Positions 25,026 to 35,031 of a DNA stretch of 64,000 nucleotides are shown here, one piece after another. The position numbers and the translations under genes were made by a program. Positions within the stretch are counted from its first letter, which is position 1. Each line of letters starts with the position of its first letter. The stretch lies in assembly GCF_900112695.1 (NCBI RefSeq), contig NZ_FOMT01000001.1, positions 682,001 to 746,000 on the forward strand, in the 5' to 3' direction. The notes under the pieces were generated by a model. It worked only from the letters and a program-made list of their open reading frames with translations. It had not been told where the DNA came from and searched no databases. Source of the stretch: Paenibacillus catalpae. GTDB taxonomy: Bacteria; Bacillota; Bacilli; Paenibacillales; Paenibacillaceae.

Positions 25026-25345
25026 TATTTACCTATGTATGCATGTGGAAACGCTAGACTACTAGCGCCTACCCCATCTTTCGAAACCAGGCATGGTAAG
25101 TGGAGGAACGTGGCAGGGATATGCATGAGATAGGGAGCGTATTATTCGCACACTTGAAACGGGCATGCGTGCGTTAGACGAAATGGTAAAAAAATGATAA
25201 CGATCTAAAAAAGTGAAAGCATAGGTTAATGGCAAGGAGTAAAGAGATGATAATGAAGTAACAAATTGAAGATATACGATTAGTAAAAAATAAAATAGAA
25301 TTTTAAATGTGTTTAGTATTCACACTATATGAGAGGGGTTTTAAG

Positions 25346-27079
25346 GTGAAGAATAATCAACCGTCTTCAAAAGCAATACTTCTTCTGATATCGCTGATGC
25401 TTACAACTGGCTTTATTTCAGCATGCAGTTCCAATTCACCCGAGAAACAAACGAATACTCCAACTCAAAGTCCTGCAAACAACAGTAGTACGGGCAACAA
25501 TGAACCGAAGGAAGCGGTTTCCGGAGATGCTGATCCGTTCGGCAAGTATGAAACGCCGCTTACGATTCGCTTTACTCGTGATGTTGACAATGACACGCAA
25601 GATAATATCATACCTAAAACTCCTGGAGAAACGATTGAAAACAACAGATGGTTGAAAGCGTTTTCCGAGAAGCTGGGCATTAATGTTGTGTATGACTGGA
25701 CAGTTAGCACCGGTGATGCTTATACCCAAAAAATGAACGTTACGCTTACGTCTGGCGACTTGCCAGATATGCTTCGTGTAACGCCTGCGCAAATGAAGCA
25801 GCTAGCCGAAGCGGATTTAATCGAGGATTTAACGCCATATTGGGAGCAGTATGCATCGGATGATCTAAAGGAGCTATATGCTGAACAAGGACCAGCGGTG
25901 CTTAATTCTGCCGAAGTTAATGGAAAGATTATGGGGATCGGCAAGGCAGACGTTTACGGTGACGGTGTTTACTTATGGATTCGTAAGGATTGGTTAGACA
26001 AATTAAACCTTCCTGAGCCAACTTCCTTGCAGGATGTATTGAAAATATCGGAAGCGTTTACAACCCAGGATCCGGACGGGAACAAGGTAAATGACACGTA
26101 TGGCTTAGCCTTAACAAAGGATTTGTACGGCGGTGCCATGGGCTTGGAAGGATTTTTTGCGGGCTACCATGCGTATCCGAATATGTGGATTGATGACGGC
26201 TCGGGAAATTTAGTTTGGGGTAGTACGCTCCCTGAAGTTAAGGAATCCTTGAAAGCGCTGTCTGAGATGTATAAGGCTGGTCAGCTGGATAAAGAGTTCG
26301 GTGTTAAAGATGGTGGTAAAGTAGCTGAAAGTATTGCCGCTGGTAAAATTGGCATCGATTTTGGCGCACAATGGAATCCCATGTATCCGTTAATCAGCAA
26401 TTATCAAAATGATCCAAATGCGAACTGGGTAGGTTATTCCCTTGTTTCGGTAGACGGTAAACCAGCCCTTTCTCCGCAAAGATTCCAAGCCGACAGCTAT
26501 TGGGTAGTAAGAAAGGGATTCTCTAATCCCGAGGGGCTTATCAAAATGTTCAATTTGCATGTGGAGCTTAACTGGGGCAAAACAGGAGATTTTGACTACT
26601 ATTACATGCCGGCAGCCAATGATAGTGTAGGGGTGTGGAAGTACTCCCCTGTACAGCCGGCGTCAGCATTTAAAAACATTCGAGCTTTCCAGGAAATCGA
26701 AGAGGCTAGAAAAAATAATAGTTTTGACAGCTTAACGGGTGAAGCATTAGCGATTTATCGCAATATTAAGGCATTCGAAGAAGGGGATGCTTCTCAATGG
26801 GGCTGGCCTAAGATCTACGGAGCAGAAGGGGTTTACAGGCATGGTGTCAATTATATGGATAATGAACGATTCATGTATGAGAAGTTTGCCGGTCCTCCGA
26901 CAGAAACGATGGCTGAAAGAAAATCTACATTAGAGGCCTTGGAAAAAGAAACATTCGTCAAAATTATTATGGGTGCAGCGCCTTTGGATGATTTTGATAA
27001 ATTCGTGGACAACTGGTATAAAGTTGGTGGAACAGACATCACGAAGGAAGTCAATGAGTGGTATGCCACAACCAAATAA
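25346..27079 (+). CDS. LplA-type extracellular solute-binding lipoprotein
   Basis: A protein of about 577 residues from a GTG at 25346 (AGAGGGG seven bases upstream). A lipoprotein signal peptide ends in the lipobox ISAC, followed by a Ser/Thr/Asn-rich tether. The body shows features of large family-1 solute-binding proteins of the LplA group: SGDLPDM, a calcium-loop-like DPDGNKVNDTYG, and WNPMYPL. It should deliver an oligosaccharide to the two permeases encoded next. As usual for this group no ATPase gene is adjacent; a shared MsmX-type ATPase elsewhere would be used. The downstream YesM/YesN pair probably controls it. The substrate cannot be read from the sequence. Confidence 0.9.
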   Translation: MKNNQPSSKAILLLISLMLTTGFISACSSNSPEKQTNTPTQSPANNSSTGNNEPKEAVSGDADPFGKYETPLTIRFTRDVDNDTQDNIIPKTPGETIENNRWLKAFSEKLGINVVYDWTVSTGDAYTQKMNVTLTSGDLPDMLRVTPAQMKQLAEADLIEDLTPYWEQYASDDLKELYAEQGPAVLNSAEVNGKIMGIGKADVYGDGVYLWIRKDWLDKLNLPEPTSLQDVLKISEAFTTQDPDGNKVNDTYGLALTKDLYGGAMGLEGFFAGYHAYPNMWIDDGSGNLVWGSTLPEVKESLKALSEMYKAGQLDKEFGVKDGGKVAESIAAGKIGIDFGAQWNPMYPLISNYQNDPNANWVGYSLVSVDGKPALSPQRFQADSYWVVRKGFSNPEGLIKMFNLHVELNWGKTGDFDYYYMPAANDSVGVWKYSPVQPASAFKNIRAFQEIEEARKNNSFDSLTGEALAIYRNIKAFEEGDASQWGWPKIYGAEGVYRHGVNYMDNERFMYEKFAGPPTETMAERKSTLEALEKETFVKIIMGAAPLDDFDKFVDNWYKVGGTDITKEVNEWYATTK

Positions 27080-27085
27080 CACGTT

Positions 27086-27119
27086 ATGGAAAGCAAGGAG
27101 CATCCTTGCTTTCCATTTT
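27086..27119 (+). terminator. Attenuating hairpin between solute-binding and permease genes
   Basis: A perfect 14-bp stem with a 3-base loop and a short T-run (TTTTCTT). Its position suggests partial termination that gives more binding protein than permease. Confidence 0.75.
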
Positions 27120-27137
27120 CTTAATCCATAGGAGAAG

Positions 27138-28049
27138 GTGATTGAACTGAATATCAAAAAGTTAAAGAGAGAATTGCCGTTAAATCTCATGATTTTACCG
27201 GGCTTTATATTCATCATCTTATTTAGTTATGTTCCTATGGCTGGCATTATTATAGCGTTTCAGCGCTTTATTCCAGCTAAAAGGCTCTTTGGCGACCAAC
27301 AATGGGTTGGTTTTAAGAACTTTAAATATGTGATGAGCCTGCCTAATTTCGACAATATTTTGTGGAATACGTTTTATATTGCTTCTTTAAAGGTCATATT
27401 GGGCTTGGTTGTTCCCATCGTAATTGCTTTGCTGTTAAACGAAATGAAGCATGTCCTATTGAAACGCAGCATTCAAACCGCGATCTACTTGCCGCACTTC
27501 CTCTCATGGGTCGTATTAGGCGGCATCTTTATCGATATCCTGTCACCTACAAACGGACTTGTTAATACCCTTTTAAATAAGCTTGGCTTGAATTCTATCT
27601 TCTTTTTGGGTGACAATAAGTGGTTCCCGTATACGATGATCCTAACCGATACGTGGAAGGATTTTGGTTATGGAACGATTATTTATCTTGCGGCGCTAAC
27701 CGGGATTAACCCGAATCTGTACGAGGCGGCTCAAATGGATGGAGCGAACCGTTGGAAGCAGACGATACACATTAGTTTACCCGGCATTCAGATGGTCATC
27801 GTATTATTGATGGTCTTGAGCTTAGGGAATCTTCTGAACGCGGGCTTTGATCAAATCTTTAATATGTACAGCCCGATGGTCTATGAGAGTGGAGATATAC
27901 TGGATACGTTTGTCTATCGGATAGGACTATTAGATGCGCAGTTTGGTGTAGCTACGGCAGTTGGTCTGTTTAAATCCGTCATTGCGTTGATACTTGTTTC
28001 AACATCCTATTATTTTGCTTATAAATTTGCGGATTATCGAATCTTTTAG
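27138..28049 (+). CDS. LplB-type sugar ABC transporter permease
   Basis: About 300 residues with six predicted membrane helices, beginning LPLNLMILPGFIFIILFSYVP. The EAA loop is EAAQMDGANRWKQTIHISLP. It ends YKFADYRIF, typical of LplB. The GTG at 27138 lies only three bases from AGGAG; a CTG at 27147 has better spacing from AAGGTGATT, so the exact start is uncertain. It forms the membrane channel with the next gene. Confidence 0.9.
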   Translation: MIELNIKKLKRELPLNLMILPGFIFIILFSYVPMAGIIIAFQRFIPAKRLFGDQQWVGFKNFKYVMSLPNFDNILWNTFYIASLKVILGLVVPIVIALLLNEMKHVLLKRSIQTAIYLPHFLSWVVLGGIFIDILSPTNGLVNTLLNKLGLNSIFFLGDNKWFPYTMILTDTWKDFGYGTIIYLAALTGINPNLYEAAQMDGANRWKQTIHISLPGIQMVIVLLMVLSLGNLLNAGFDQIFNMYSPMVYESGDILDTFVYRIGLLDAQFGVATAVGLFKSVIALILVSTSYYFAYKFADYRIF

Positions 28050-28060
28050 GAGGTATGGGA

Positions 28061-28939
28061 GTGCGAATCAAAAAAAGGCTGGATTGGTTTATAATGATGA
28101 ACAATATTTTTCTCATTTTGGTTGCCGCGGTTTGCGTGCTTCCGATGATTCATATTTTAGCGATATCCTTATCATCAAGTGCGATTGCAGCTACCGGTAC
28201 GGTAACCTTTTGGCCGAAAGAGTTTTCCTTAACCTCTTATGAATTTGTTGCGCAGCGCAAAGCATTCTGGGACTCCATGCTTATCTCCTTGCAGCGCATC
28301 GCTCTTGGCGGAGCAATTAATGTATTGTTAGCCACGACGATTGCCTACCCATTATCCAAGGAAAAGAAAGACTTTAGTCTGCGAGCCTTCTACGCATGGG
28401 CTTTTTTCATTACGATGATTTTTGGTGCCGGTTTAATCCCAACCTACATGCTGGTGAAGGAATTAGGGCTTATCGATTCGGTTTGGGCATTAATTTTACC
28501 TGGCGCTGTACCTGTATTTAGTGTCATCGTCCTTTTGAATTTCTTTAGACAAACGCCAAAGGAATTAAGTGAATCTGCATTTATGGATGGAGCTGGACAT
28601 TGGAGAACATTATGGAGCATTTATATTCCGATATCCATGCCGGCTATTGCCACGATTTTATTGTTTTCATTGGTCGGTCATTGGAATAGCTGGTTTGATG
28701 GGCTGATTTATATGAATAACCCAAGTAATTATCCGCTGCAAAGCTATATGCAAACGGTTGTAGTGCAAAAATCATTTACGACATTAACGCCTGAAGAGGC
28801 GAAAGTAATGGCCAAAATTTCCGATAAAACATTAAAGTCCGCACAAATCTTTTTAGGTGCTCTGCCCATTATTTGCGCGTATCCTTTTTTACAGAAATAT
28901 TTTGTAAAGGGTATGGTTCTAGGCAGTGTTAAGGGCTGA
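28061..28939 (+). CDS. LplC-type sugar ABC transporter permease
   Basis: About 292 residues with six membrane helices; EAA loop ELSESAFMDGAGHWRTLWSI; ends KYFVKGMVLGSVKG, characteristic of LplC/YtcP-type permeases. AGGAGG at 28048-28053 overlaps the end of the previous gene and lies seven bases from the GTG at 28061; the ATG at 28055 would be too close to it. It is translationally linked to the LplB gene. Confidence 0.92.
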   Translation: MRIKKRLDWFIMMNNIFLILVAAVCVLPMIHILAISLSSSAIAATGTVTFWPKEFSLTSYEFVAQRKAFWDSMLISLQRIALGGAINVLLATTIAYPLSKEKKDFSLRAFYAWAFFITMIFGAGLIPTYMLVKELGLIDSVWALILPGAVPVFSVIVLLNFFRQTPKELSESAFMDGAGHWRTLWSIYIPISMPAIATILLFSLVGHWNSWFDGLIYMNNPSNYPLQSYMQTVVVQKSFTTLTPEEAKVMAKISDKTLKSAQIFLGALPIICAYPFLQKYFVKGMVLGSVKG

Positions 28940-29040
28940 TGGCGATCAGCCGTCCAAGAGGCCGCTAGCGATAAAACAAATAGTCATGTTTTGTGCTATG
29001 ATTTTTTGTTAATATGTAGGAAAAGAAAAAAAAGGAGGGG

Positions 29041-30750
29041 GTGGCAATTAAATCTAGCATTTTTGTTAGATTAATGGCTACATTTTTAGCCGCAATCTTG
29101 GTCATTGTCGCTTTAGGTATTTATATGTACAACTGGAGCTTAAAGACGGTTAAAGATGAGATTTACAAATCAACGACGGCTCAGGTCACCTTTTATTTAG
29201 AGGGGCTGGAGGCAGAAATTGATCGAATAAAAATATTGCAATATGATGTTTTAAATGACGAGGATTTAAATAAGCTTGCGATACGATATACGATTATGGA
29301 CGATTACGAAAAGATGGAGAGTATGAGAAAGCTGCATCATCGCCTGGTATCCATACAAAATAGTAATGCTTATATTTCAAATGTTAGCGCTCATATCTAC
29401 CCTATACAAAAGACCATTTCCTCCAAGAAATCAGTGGGCGCTTTGAATAGGGACAAATTTGAAGCATTAAGAATTCCGGAAGGGATGAAGGGCGCCCAAT
29501 TATTAATGTATAATGGGAACCTTCATCTCAGTACATTTCTATCGGGCAACATGGGGTTAAGCCCTTTGTTTATGATCGAAATCGAATTAAATACGGAAGT
29601 ATTCCGGGAAGCATTAAAGCAGTTCGATACTTATCCCGACAGTCGGTCGATTTTGCTGGATCTAACAAACGGGTTAACGATATATAGCGACGAGGATCAC
29701 ATGTTCGACGATGTCGTTCATTCGTTCGCAAGAAATGAAAGCGAATTCAAAGTTGGCGAAGTGGTTAGTCATGGCGACACGTTCATTATCGCGGAGAAAT
29801 CCGAATACTTAAATATGGTGCTGTTTCGATTCATACCTAAAGATGCTGTACTGGTTCCGACAAAAGGATTTTACGTGTGGCTATGGGTGTTTACAGGCGT
29901 AGTACTCATCCTTGTCACGTTTATCTATGCTTACACCTACCAGTTAATTCAACGTCCGATGAAGGAGCTTGTGAAATCGTTCCGCAGTGTTGAGAAGGGT
30001 AATTTCAATGTCAAAGTGGAAGTGAATCACAACAATGAATTTGATTACTTAAACAAGGGCTTTAATTCCATGGTTCAAAACGTCTCGAATCTCATTGATC
30101 AAGTGTATAAACACAAAATTCTTGAACAAAAAGCCGAGTTAAAGCATCTTCAATCTCAAATCAGCCCCCACTTCTTATACAATAGCTTTTTCTTAATGAA
30201 CATGATGGCGAAAGTAAAGGATGAGAATTTGATTCCTTTCACCAAGCTATTAGGGGAGTATTTTCAGTTTATTACGAAAAATGATTCCGACTTTATTTCT
30301 TTGTATGAGGAAATTGAGCATGCACGAACCTATGCTGATATTCAGTTAATGCGTTATCCAAGCAAGCTGACGATTGAATTTGAAGACTGTCCGCCTTCCT
30401 TTAAGGAAATCAGCGTCCCTAGATTAATCGTGCAGCCAATTATCGAAAATGCTTTTAAATATGCGGTAGAGCATTCAAAAGGTCCCGTCACCATTCGGGT
30501 TTATTTTCAAACGATAGATGATAAGCTATCGATTTTTGTCGAGGATAATGGAAAGCAATTAACCGATGAAAAATTGCTAGATCTAGAAAAACAATTCATG
30601 GAAGCACACAGCAGCGAATCGTCTGGGCTGAACAATATTCATCGAAGATTGCAACTGATCTATGGAGAGGAGCATGGGCTGCAGGTAGCAAGAAGTGAAC
30701 TGGGCGGATTATTAGTCAGATTGCAAATTAATGCTAAGCTGAGGGAGTAG
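29041..30750 (+). CDS. YesM-type sensor histidine kinase
   Basis: A protein of 569 residues: a first membrane helix (about 10-30), an extracellular sensing domain of about 240 residues, a second helix (about 280-300), HAMP (QRPMKELVKSFRSVEKGN), then the His_kinase domain with phosphoacceptor His377 in SQISPHFLYNS and an HATPase_c domain (IIENAFKYAVEHSKG, IFVEDNG). It probably senses the transported sugar or its binding protein and phosphorylates the regulator encoded three bases downstream. The GTG start lies very close to AAAGGAGGGG. Confidence 0.92.
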   Translation: MAIKSSIFVRLMATFLAAILVIVALGIYMYNWSLKTVKDEIYKSTTAQVTFYLEGLEAEIDRIKILQYDVLNDEDLNKLAIRYTIMDDYEKMESMRKLHHRLVSIQNSNAYISNVSAHIYPIQKTISSKKSVGALNRDKFEALRIPEGMKGAQLLMYNGNLHLSTFLSGNMGLSPLFMIEIELNTEVFREALKQFDTYPDSRSILLDLTNGLTIYSDEDHMFDDVVHSFARNESEFKVGEVVSHGDTFIIAEKSEYLNMVLFRFIPKDAVLVPTKGFYVWLWVFTGVVLILVTFIYAYTYQLIQRPMKELVKSFRSVEKGNFNVKVEVNHNNEFDYLNKGFNSMVQNVSNLIDQVYKHKILEQKAELKHLQSQISPHFLYNSFFLMNMMAKVKDENLIPFTKLLGEYFQFITKNDSDFISLYEEIEHARTYADIQLMRYPSKLTIEFEDCPPSFKEISVPRLIVQPIIENAFKYAVEHSKGPVTIRVYFQTIDDKLSIFVEDNGKQLTDEKLLDLEKQFMEAHSSESSGLNNIHRRLQLIYGEEHGLQVARSELGGLLVRLQINAKLRE

Positions 30751-30752
30751 CC

Positions 30753-32450
30753 ATGTTAAGACTTTTGATTGTAGATAACGAGGAAATTATAGTTAATCAT
30801 TTATTTGAGGTATTTAGAGGGATGGACCACTTATCGCTTGATGTGTATAAGGCATATAGCGGTGAAGAAGCGATAGAGTGGCTGCATCGCACCCGTATGG
30901 ATATTGTGTTAACGGATATCGATATGCCTAATATTAACGGGCTGCAACTGATGGATGAAATATTTAAGCAGTGGCCGCAATGCAAAATCATCTTTTTAAC
31001 GGGTCACAGCGAGTTTAGCTATATCTATAAAGCGATCCAGCATCCCGATGTAAGCTATATTCTGAAACTGGAAGATATTGAAAAGGTCATACAAGCTGTT
31101 GAGGAGACGGTGTTCAAAATCCGTAAGGAAATTAAAACCGGTGATCTCATCAGAGAAGCCAAAGAGAAAATTCACATAGCATTGGAACTGTTTCAGGAAG
31201 GTTATCTGCTTAACTTATTAAAGGGGAGCTCCATGGTAAAGGCAACGAAGGAGCAATTTGACCAGCTTTCTCTGCCCATTACGGATGAAGCCCCGGTTAT
31301 CCTTGTTGTAGGTAAATTAGATGATCTATCACTCCAAGACAATAACTATTTAGAGAAAATACAGCAAATTTACTCTGTTCGACAAATGATAAAGCGATAT
31401 CTTACCTCAAATTTGAAATGCGTTATCATTTTAGACGATCATTTCAGATTTACGATACTGATACAACCAAAGGAAAATGTAAGTCCGGCAACGGAGGATT
31501 ATGTTCATACTTTGCACTATATAAAGGGAATGCTTGAGTCCGTCCAGCAAAGCTGTCAGGATAAGCTCAATCATTCTATCAGCTTTGCCGTTGGCAGTAA
31601 GCCGGCGACATGGAACGATATCTCGCAACAATATCATGCCTTGCATTCCCTTTTGAATTACCGAATTGGAACAGAGAATACGGTATTATTAGTAGATAAT
31701 GAAGTGCCCTCTACTGTTGAAGCGGAGAATAAAGCGGAATGCTCTAGTGATGAGGAATTTGAAGCAGAGCAAAAATTACTGTCACTTACAACTACAAATT
31801 TGTTTACTTTCATAGAGCAATATTTAGAATCGGGGTTAAAGGATAAGTATTTTGAAGAGCTGGAGCAAGTTTTGCAGCCTTTAAGCTTGATAAAAAATAA
31901 AAATAATTTGGTTGCCCAGCAAGTGTATTGCTCTATTTCGATGTGCTTGCTGTCGTATATGAATCGTTGGGGATTGCGTGACAAGGTTATCAGCAAAATA
32001 GGTGAAATCCGGTTTGTTAATACGGTTAATTTTTGTAGTTGGGGCGATGCTGTTACTTATATAAGAAAGCTTTCCGTATGTGTTTTTGAACTTCAAAAGC
32101 TAGAGCAAAAAAGAAGGGCTGATAATGTAATCTCGTTTATTCAAAATTTTATAATTTCACATCTCGGTGAGGATTTGTCTCTTGTTAGATTATCTGAGCA
32201 AGTGTATTTAAACCCATCTTATTTATCAAGAATATTTAAGCAAGAAACGAAAAAAAACTTAACGGAATTCATTGATGCAGCCAGAATTCAAAGAGCCAAA
32301 GAATTGTTAGTGAATGAAAACATTAAAATACATGAGATTGCCAGACAAGTAGGTTATGAATCAGCTACCTCCTTTACAAGGTTCTTCAAAAGCTCAACAG
32401 GCTGCTCACCGCAAGAATATAGAGATTCATACGTGATGAGGGTTAAGTGA
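30753..32450 (+). CDS. YesN-type AraC response regulator
   Basis: A protein of 565 residues: receiver domain with Asp8, phosphoacceptor Asp55 (DIVLTDIDMP) and Lys in YILKLED (most relatives have LKPID); a long central region (about 140-460); C-terminal double HTH (LSEQVYLNPSYLSRIFKQE, ATSFTRFFKSSTGCSPQEYR). It starts three bases after the kinase stop. The natural target is the promoter upstream of the LplA-type gene at 25.3 kb. Confidence 0.93.
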   Translation: MLRLLIVDNEEIIVNHLFEVFRGMDHLSLDVYKAYSGEEAIEWLHRTRMDIVLTDIDMPNINGLQLMDEIFKQWPQCKIIFLTGHSEFSYIYKAIQHPDVSYILKLEDIEKVIQAVEETVFKIRKEIKTGDLIREAKEKIHIALELFQEGYLLNLLKGSSMVKATKEQFDQLSLPITDEAPVILVVGKLDDLSLQDNNYLEKIQQIYSVRQMIKRYLTSNLKCVIILDDHFRFTILIQPKENVSPATEDYVHTLHYIKGMLESVQQSCQDKLNHSISFAVGSKPATWNDISQQYHALHSLLNYRIGTENTVLLVDNEVPSTVEAENKAECSSDEEFEAEQKLLSLTTTNLFTFIEQYLESGLKDKYFEELEQVLQPLSLIKNKNNLVAQQVYCSISMCLLSYMNRWGLRDKVISKIGEIRFVNTVNFCSWGDAVTYIRKLSVCVFELQKLEQKRRADNVISFIQNFIISHLGEDLSLVRLSEQVYLNPSYLSRIFKQETKKNLTEFIDAARIQRAKELLVNENIKIHEIARQVGYESATSFTRFFKSSTGCSPQEYRDSYVMRVK

Positions 32451-32480
32451 GCTAATCCGCCATATCTATGCTACAAGCAA

Positions 32481-32521
32481 AAAGGCTTCCTTCACCAATG
32501 CACAGGTGAAGAGAAGCCTTT
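32481..32521. terminator. Bidirectional terminator
   Basis: A long stem with an internal bulge (AAAGGCTTC..TTCACC with GGTGAA..GAAGCCTTT). T-runs occur on both strands, stronger on the minus strand. It ends the YesN operon and faces the M20 remnant arriving from the right. Confidence 0.75.
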
Positions 32522-32548
32522 ATTGAAAGTATGTTCAGAATCGAGCGG

Positions 32549-32735
32549 TTATTTCCGCGTTCTGTGCTCGAATTCCTCGCGAATCCGTGCGAGAAGCGCC
32601 GGATCGGCAACCACGTCATAAGCGGTAGCCGCCAGCGTCTTGGCGACAAAAATCATCCGCTCGAGCACGCGCTCCGTCATTGCCGCGTCACGGAATTCCA
32701 CGGTATGAAGCAGGAAACGCAGATATTGGAGGATT
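32549..32735 (-). pseudogene. C-terminal fragment of an M20-family amidohydrolase
   Basis: On the minus strand about 60 codons ending at 32549 read FLLHTVEFRDAAMTERVLER, then KTLAATAYDVVADPALL and IREEFEHRTRK, which matches the C-terminus of M20 peptidase/aminobenzoyl-glutamate-hydrolase-type enzymes. The sequence to the right is unrelated AT-rich DNA, so all upstream domains are lost. Confidence 0.65.
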
Positions 32736-32739
32736 TTTA

Positions 32740-33151
32740 ATGAAGAATATTCGAATCACACTTACAGTCATCTTGTCTCTCACAATCCTGACAGGTTGGA
32801 AGTCACCGCCAAAACAATTCTACAGGTCGAAGATGTTGTATCAATGCAGGTTGTTAGGAACTTCCCAGGATCACCGGATTCTCCAATGTGTGAAATGACT
32901 AATGAACAAGAGAGAAAAATTATTATTAATTTAATCGATAGAATAAACTCTTCAAAACCTGTCCATGGCTCAGCAGAATTAAATATCCGACAGTAATTAA
33001 AATTATTTTGAATGATGGAAAGACAATAAGAATTTCGCAAGCTTATAATTGGTTACATATAAAAAATGTCGATGGAAGTGGATTTTCGTCAAGTTCCGGT
33101 ATTAAAGATGAAATAGCTATTAGGTCTACAATGGTTAGAAAAGGAAGGTAA
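32740..33151 (+). pseudogene. Frameshifted small lipoprotein gene
   Basis: An ATG at 32740 (GGAGGATTTTTA upstream) opens a signal-like segment KNIRITLTVILSLTILTGW that lacks the lipobox Cys. The homologous-looking continuation is in another frame (LEVTAKTILQVEDVVSMQV, NEQERKIIINLIDRINSSKP) and, after a further break near 32995, in a third (ILNDGKTIRISQAYNWLHI, ending at 33151). At least two frameshifts are needed to read one protein of about 135 residues. The shape resembles DUF5301-like lipoproteins, but this is not certain. Confidence 0.6.
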
Positions 33152-33202
33152 TGACGTTTGTAATTAATTAGACAAACAGGCAGTTTAGATCGGAGTGCAG
33201 TT

Positions 33203-33756
33203 ATGAGAAGAACTGGAATAAGTATAGTGATAGCAATTTGTTTAACATTCTTAAATCCATTGCTACCTCAATTAAACGCTAAGATGTCTGTTATCTCTCC
33301 AGAAGATATGATTGGGAAATCTTTTTACATAGTGGTTGGTATTATTAAGAACCGGGATTATACCGAACAACACAGAGAGGTTACAATCTTAATTGATACT
33401 GTTTTAAAAGGAGAAATAGATCAGAACCAAATTGTCCCGAGATTTGTCCATATGCATATGCTTATGTTTTTTGGAGGCAATCTATTTTAAAGAAATCCAA
33501 TTTCTATCGTGACAATATCAGGGCAGATGATTTAGAAATAGACGAGATTACCACATTAAATGGAACACATTTGCAATTCACAACCAAGCTGATTATTGCC
33601 GAAATAATAGTCGTGATGATTTTTATCTCAATCTACCACCTATGGAATACAAGTCTTGTAAATTATTTTTACAAGTTATGCTGCAACAGATTGAAAGGGA
33701 AATACCACATAGAGGTACGGATAAAGAATTATTCAGGCGATTTGCTTCTTACTTGA
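33203..33756 (+). pseudogene. Small membrane protein gene broken by a frameshift in a T6 tract
   Basis: From ATG 33203 the frame encodes a signal-like N-terminus (RRTGISIVIAICLTFLNPLL) and runs to about 33470, then stops at 33488. Moving back one base at the T6 run (33467-33472) gives an open continuation to 33756 that includes ADDLEIDEITTLNGTHLQFT and a membrane helix IIAEIIVVMIFISIYHLW. Together they make one protein of about 184 residues with two hydrophobic segments. It is unidentified. A sequencing or phase-variation slip at the T tract is possible. Confidence 0.55.
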
Positions 33757-33795
33757 AATTTAATAACATTAGGAAATTAATTATTGATGATATAC

Positions 33796-33833
33796 AAATA
33801 ACCCCCGATCATCGGATCGGGGGTTATTTTTTT
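33796..33833 (+). terminator. Rho-independent terminator
   Basis: A perfect 15-bp stem (AAATAACCCCCGATC with its complement), loop ATCG and T7. The following stretch up to 34179 contains no gene I can support. Confidence 0.95.
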
Positions 33834-34179
33834 ATGTCTTGGACGAGGTTAATTGCGCTTATACATTTTGTGCATAAATATACAGTAAGGCATTTGCGGA
33901 TATTCTCATTAATTAAGAAATTTCGCTCTTTCGGAACACGGTTGTACTTTCAAGCTTTTTCCTCAGTGTTTTCTCAATATTTATGGCGTCACACAGAGGA
34001 GGTGTTGTGGTGGCGGCACAGCACACACACCAAATAATACCTCAACTATGGAGAGGACAATGACCAGTTGCCGTTTTCTATTGCGACTATTCACACAACA
34101 AGGTAAGAGCTGAAGCAGCATGTATGTATTATTAGTGTACTAAACAACAACACGACGAACATCGATTCTAGTCTGATTC

Positions 34180-34208
34180 TTGTTTGTGCTAAAACATTGT
34201 TGTATCAT
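34180..34208 (+). promoter_or_regulatory. Possible sigma-A promoter of the first SDR gene
   Basis: TTGTTT, a 17-base spacer and TATCAT (34203-34208), 35 bases upstream of the start codon. Confidence 0.4.
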
Positions 34209-34242
34209 GCTATACATATCGAGATTAAAGGAGTGAAAAAAT

Positions 34243-34959
34243 ATGCAGTCAGTAGTAGGGAAAGTAGCATTAATTACTGGAGCGGGACGCGGCATCGGGC
34301 GTGCAACGGCCATTGCGTTTGCGCAAGAGGGCATTCACGTCGGTCTTGTGGGACGTTCGCTTGAAAACTTGCAGAAGGTAGCGGAAGAACTCAAGCCGTA
34401 TGGTGTGAAGATAGCCATTTCAACAGCCGACGTGGCGGATATTGCTTCCATTACTGCGGCGGTCGAGTCCATTCGGGGGGAACTGGGTGGAATTGACATT
34501 CTCGTCAACAATGCCGGAATTAGCAAATTCGGCGGCTTTATGGAGTTAACGCCCGAAGAATGGACGAATATTATCGACGTCAACGTTAAGGGCGTGTATT
34601 ACACCACCCGCGCGGTATTGCCGGAAATGATGGAGCGCAACTCGGGCGATATTATTAATATTGCGTCCACGGCTGGTCAAAGAGGGGCTCCTCTCACGAG
34701 CGCGTATACCGCATCCAAAGCCGCTGTTATCGGGTTAAGCGAGTCCTTAATGCTTGAGGTTAGAAAGAAAAACATTCGAGTAACGACGTTGACTCCAAGC
34801 ACGGTCGCAACCGATATGGCATTGGAACTCAAGCTGACGGACGGCAACCCTGAGAAGGTCATGCAGCCGGAAGACTTGGCGGACTTAATCGTCGCACAGT
34901 TGAAACTTCATTCTCGAGTTGTATTAAAGCATGCCGGACTTTGGTCGACGAACCCGTAA
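34243..34959 (+). CDS. Short-chain dehydrogenase/reductase (FabG-like)
   Basis: A protein of 238 residues with the complete classical SDR set: NAD(P)-binding TGAGRGIG (13-20), NNAG (89-92), catalytic Ser142, Tyr155 and Lys159 (AYTASKAAV), and AAAGGAGTG ahead of the ATG. It resembles B. subtilis YmfI/YhdF-type and FabG-type 3-ketoacyl reductases; the substrate cannot be told. It is monocistronic, with a terminator 35 bases after the stop. The TetR gene at 35.3 kb is convergent with it. Confidence 0.9.
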   Translation: MQSVVGKVALITGAGRGIGRATAIAFAQEGIHVGLVGRSLENLQKVAEELKPYGVKIAISTADVADIASITAAVESIRGELGGIDILVNNAGISKFGGFMELTPEEWTNIIDVNVKGVYYTTRAVLPEMMERNSGDIINIASTAGQRGAPLTSAYTASKAAVIGLSESLMLEVRKKNIRVTTLTPSTVATDMALELKLTDGNPEKVMQPEDLADLIVAQLKLHSRVVLKHAGLWSTNP

Positions 34960-34993
34960 TCGTCCTCTAAAAGTGAACAGAAAGTGCAATTTT

Positions 34994-35031
34994 AAAATGA
35001 TCTTGCGAGAAAAACGCACGGTCATTTTTTT
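34994..35031 (+). terminator. Rho-independent terminator of the first SDR gene
   Basis: A 14-bp imperfect stem (AAAATGATCTTGCG region) and a T7 tail. Between it and the tetR end (35032-35240) I see no gene. Confidence 0.75.

Noticed and set aside
33460..33480. Programmed -1 frameshift at the T6 tract
   Set aside because: The zero-frame codons are ATG TTT TTT GGA, which do not form a proper X-XXY-YYZ slippery heptamer, and no downstream pseudoknot was evident; a plain indel or phase variation is simpler.
33642..34037. 131-codon plus-strand frame across a terminator
   Set aside because: It passes straight through a perfect 15-bp terminator hairpin and overlaps the better-supported frame of the broken membrane protein.
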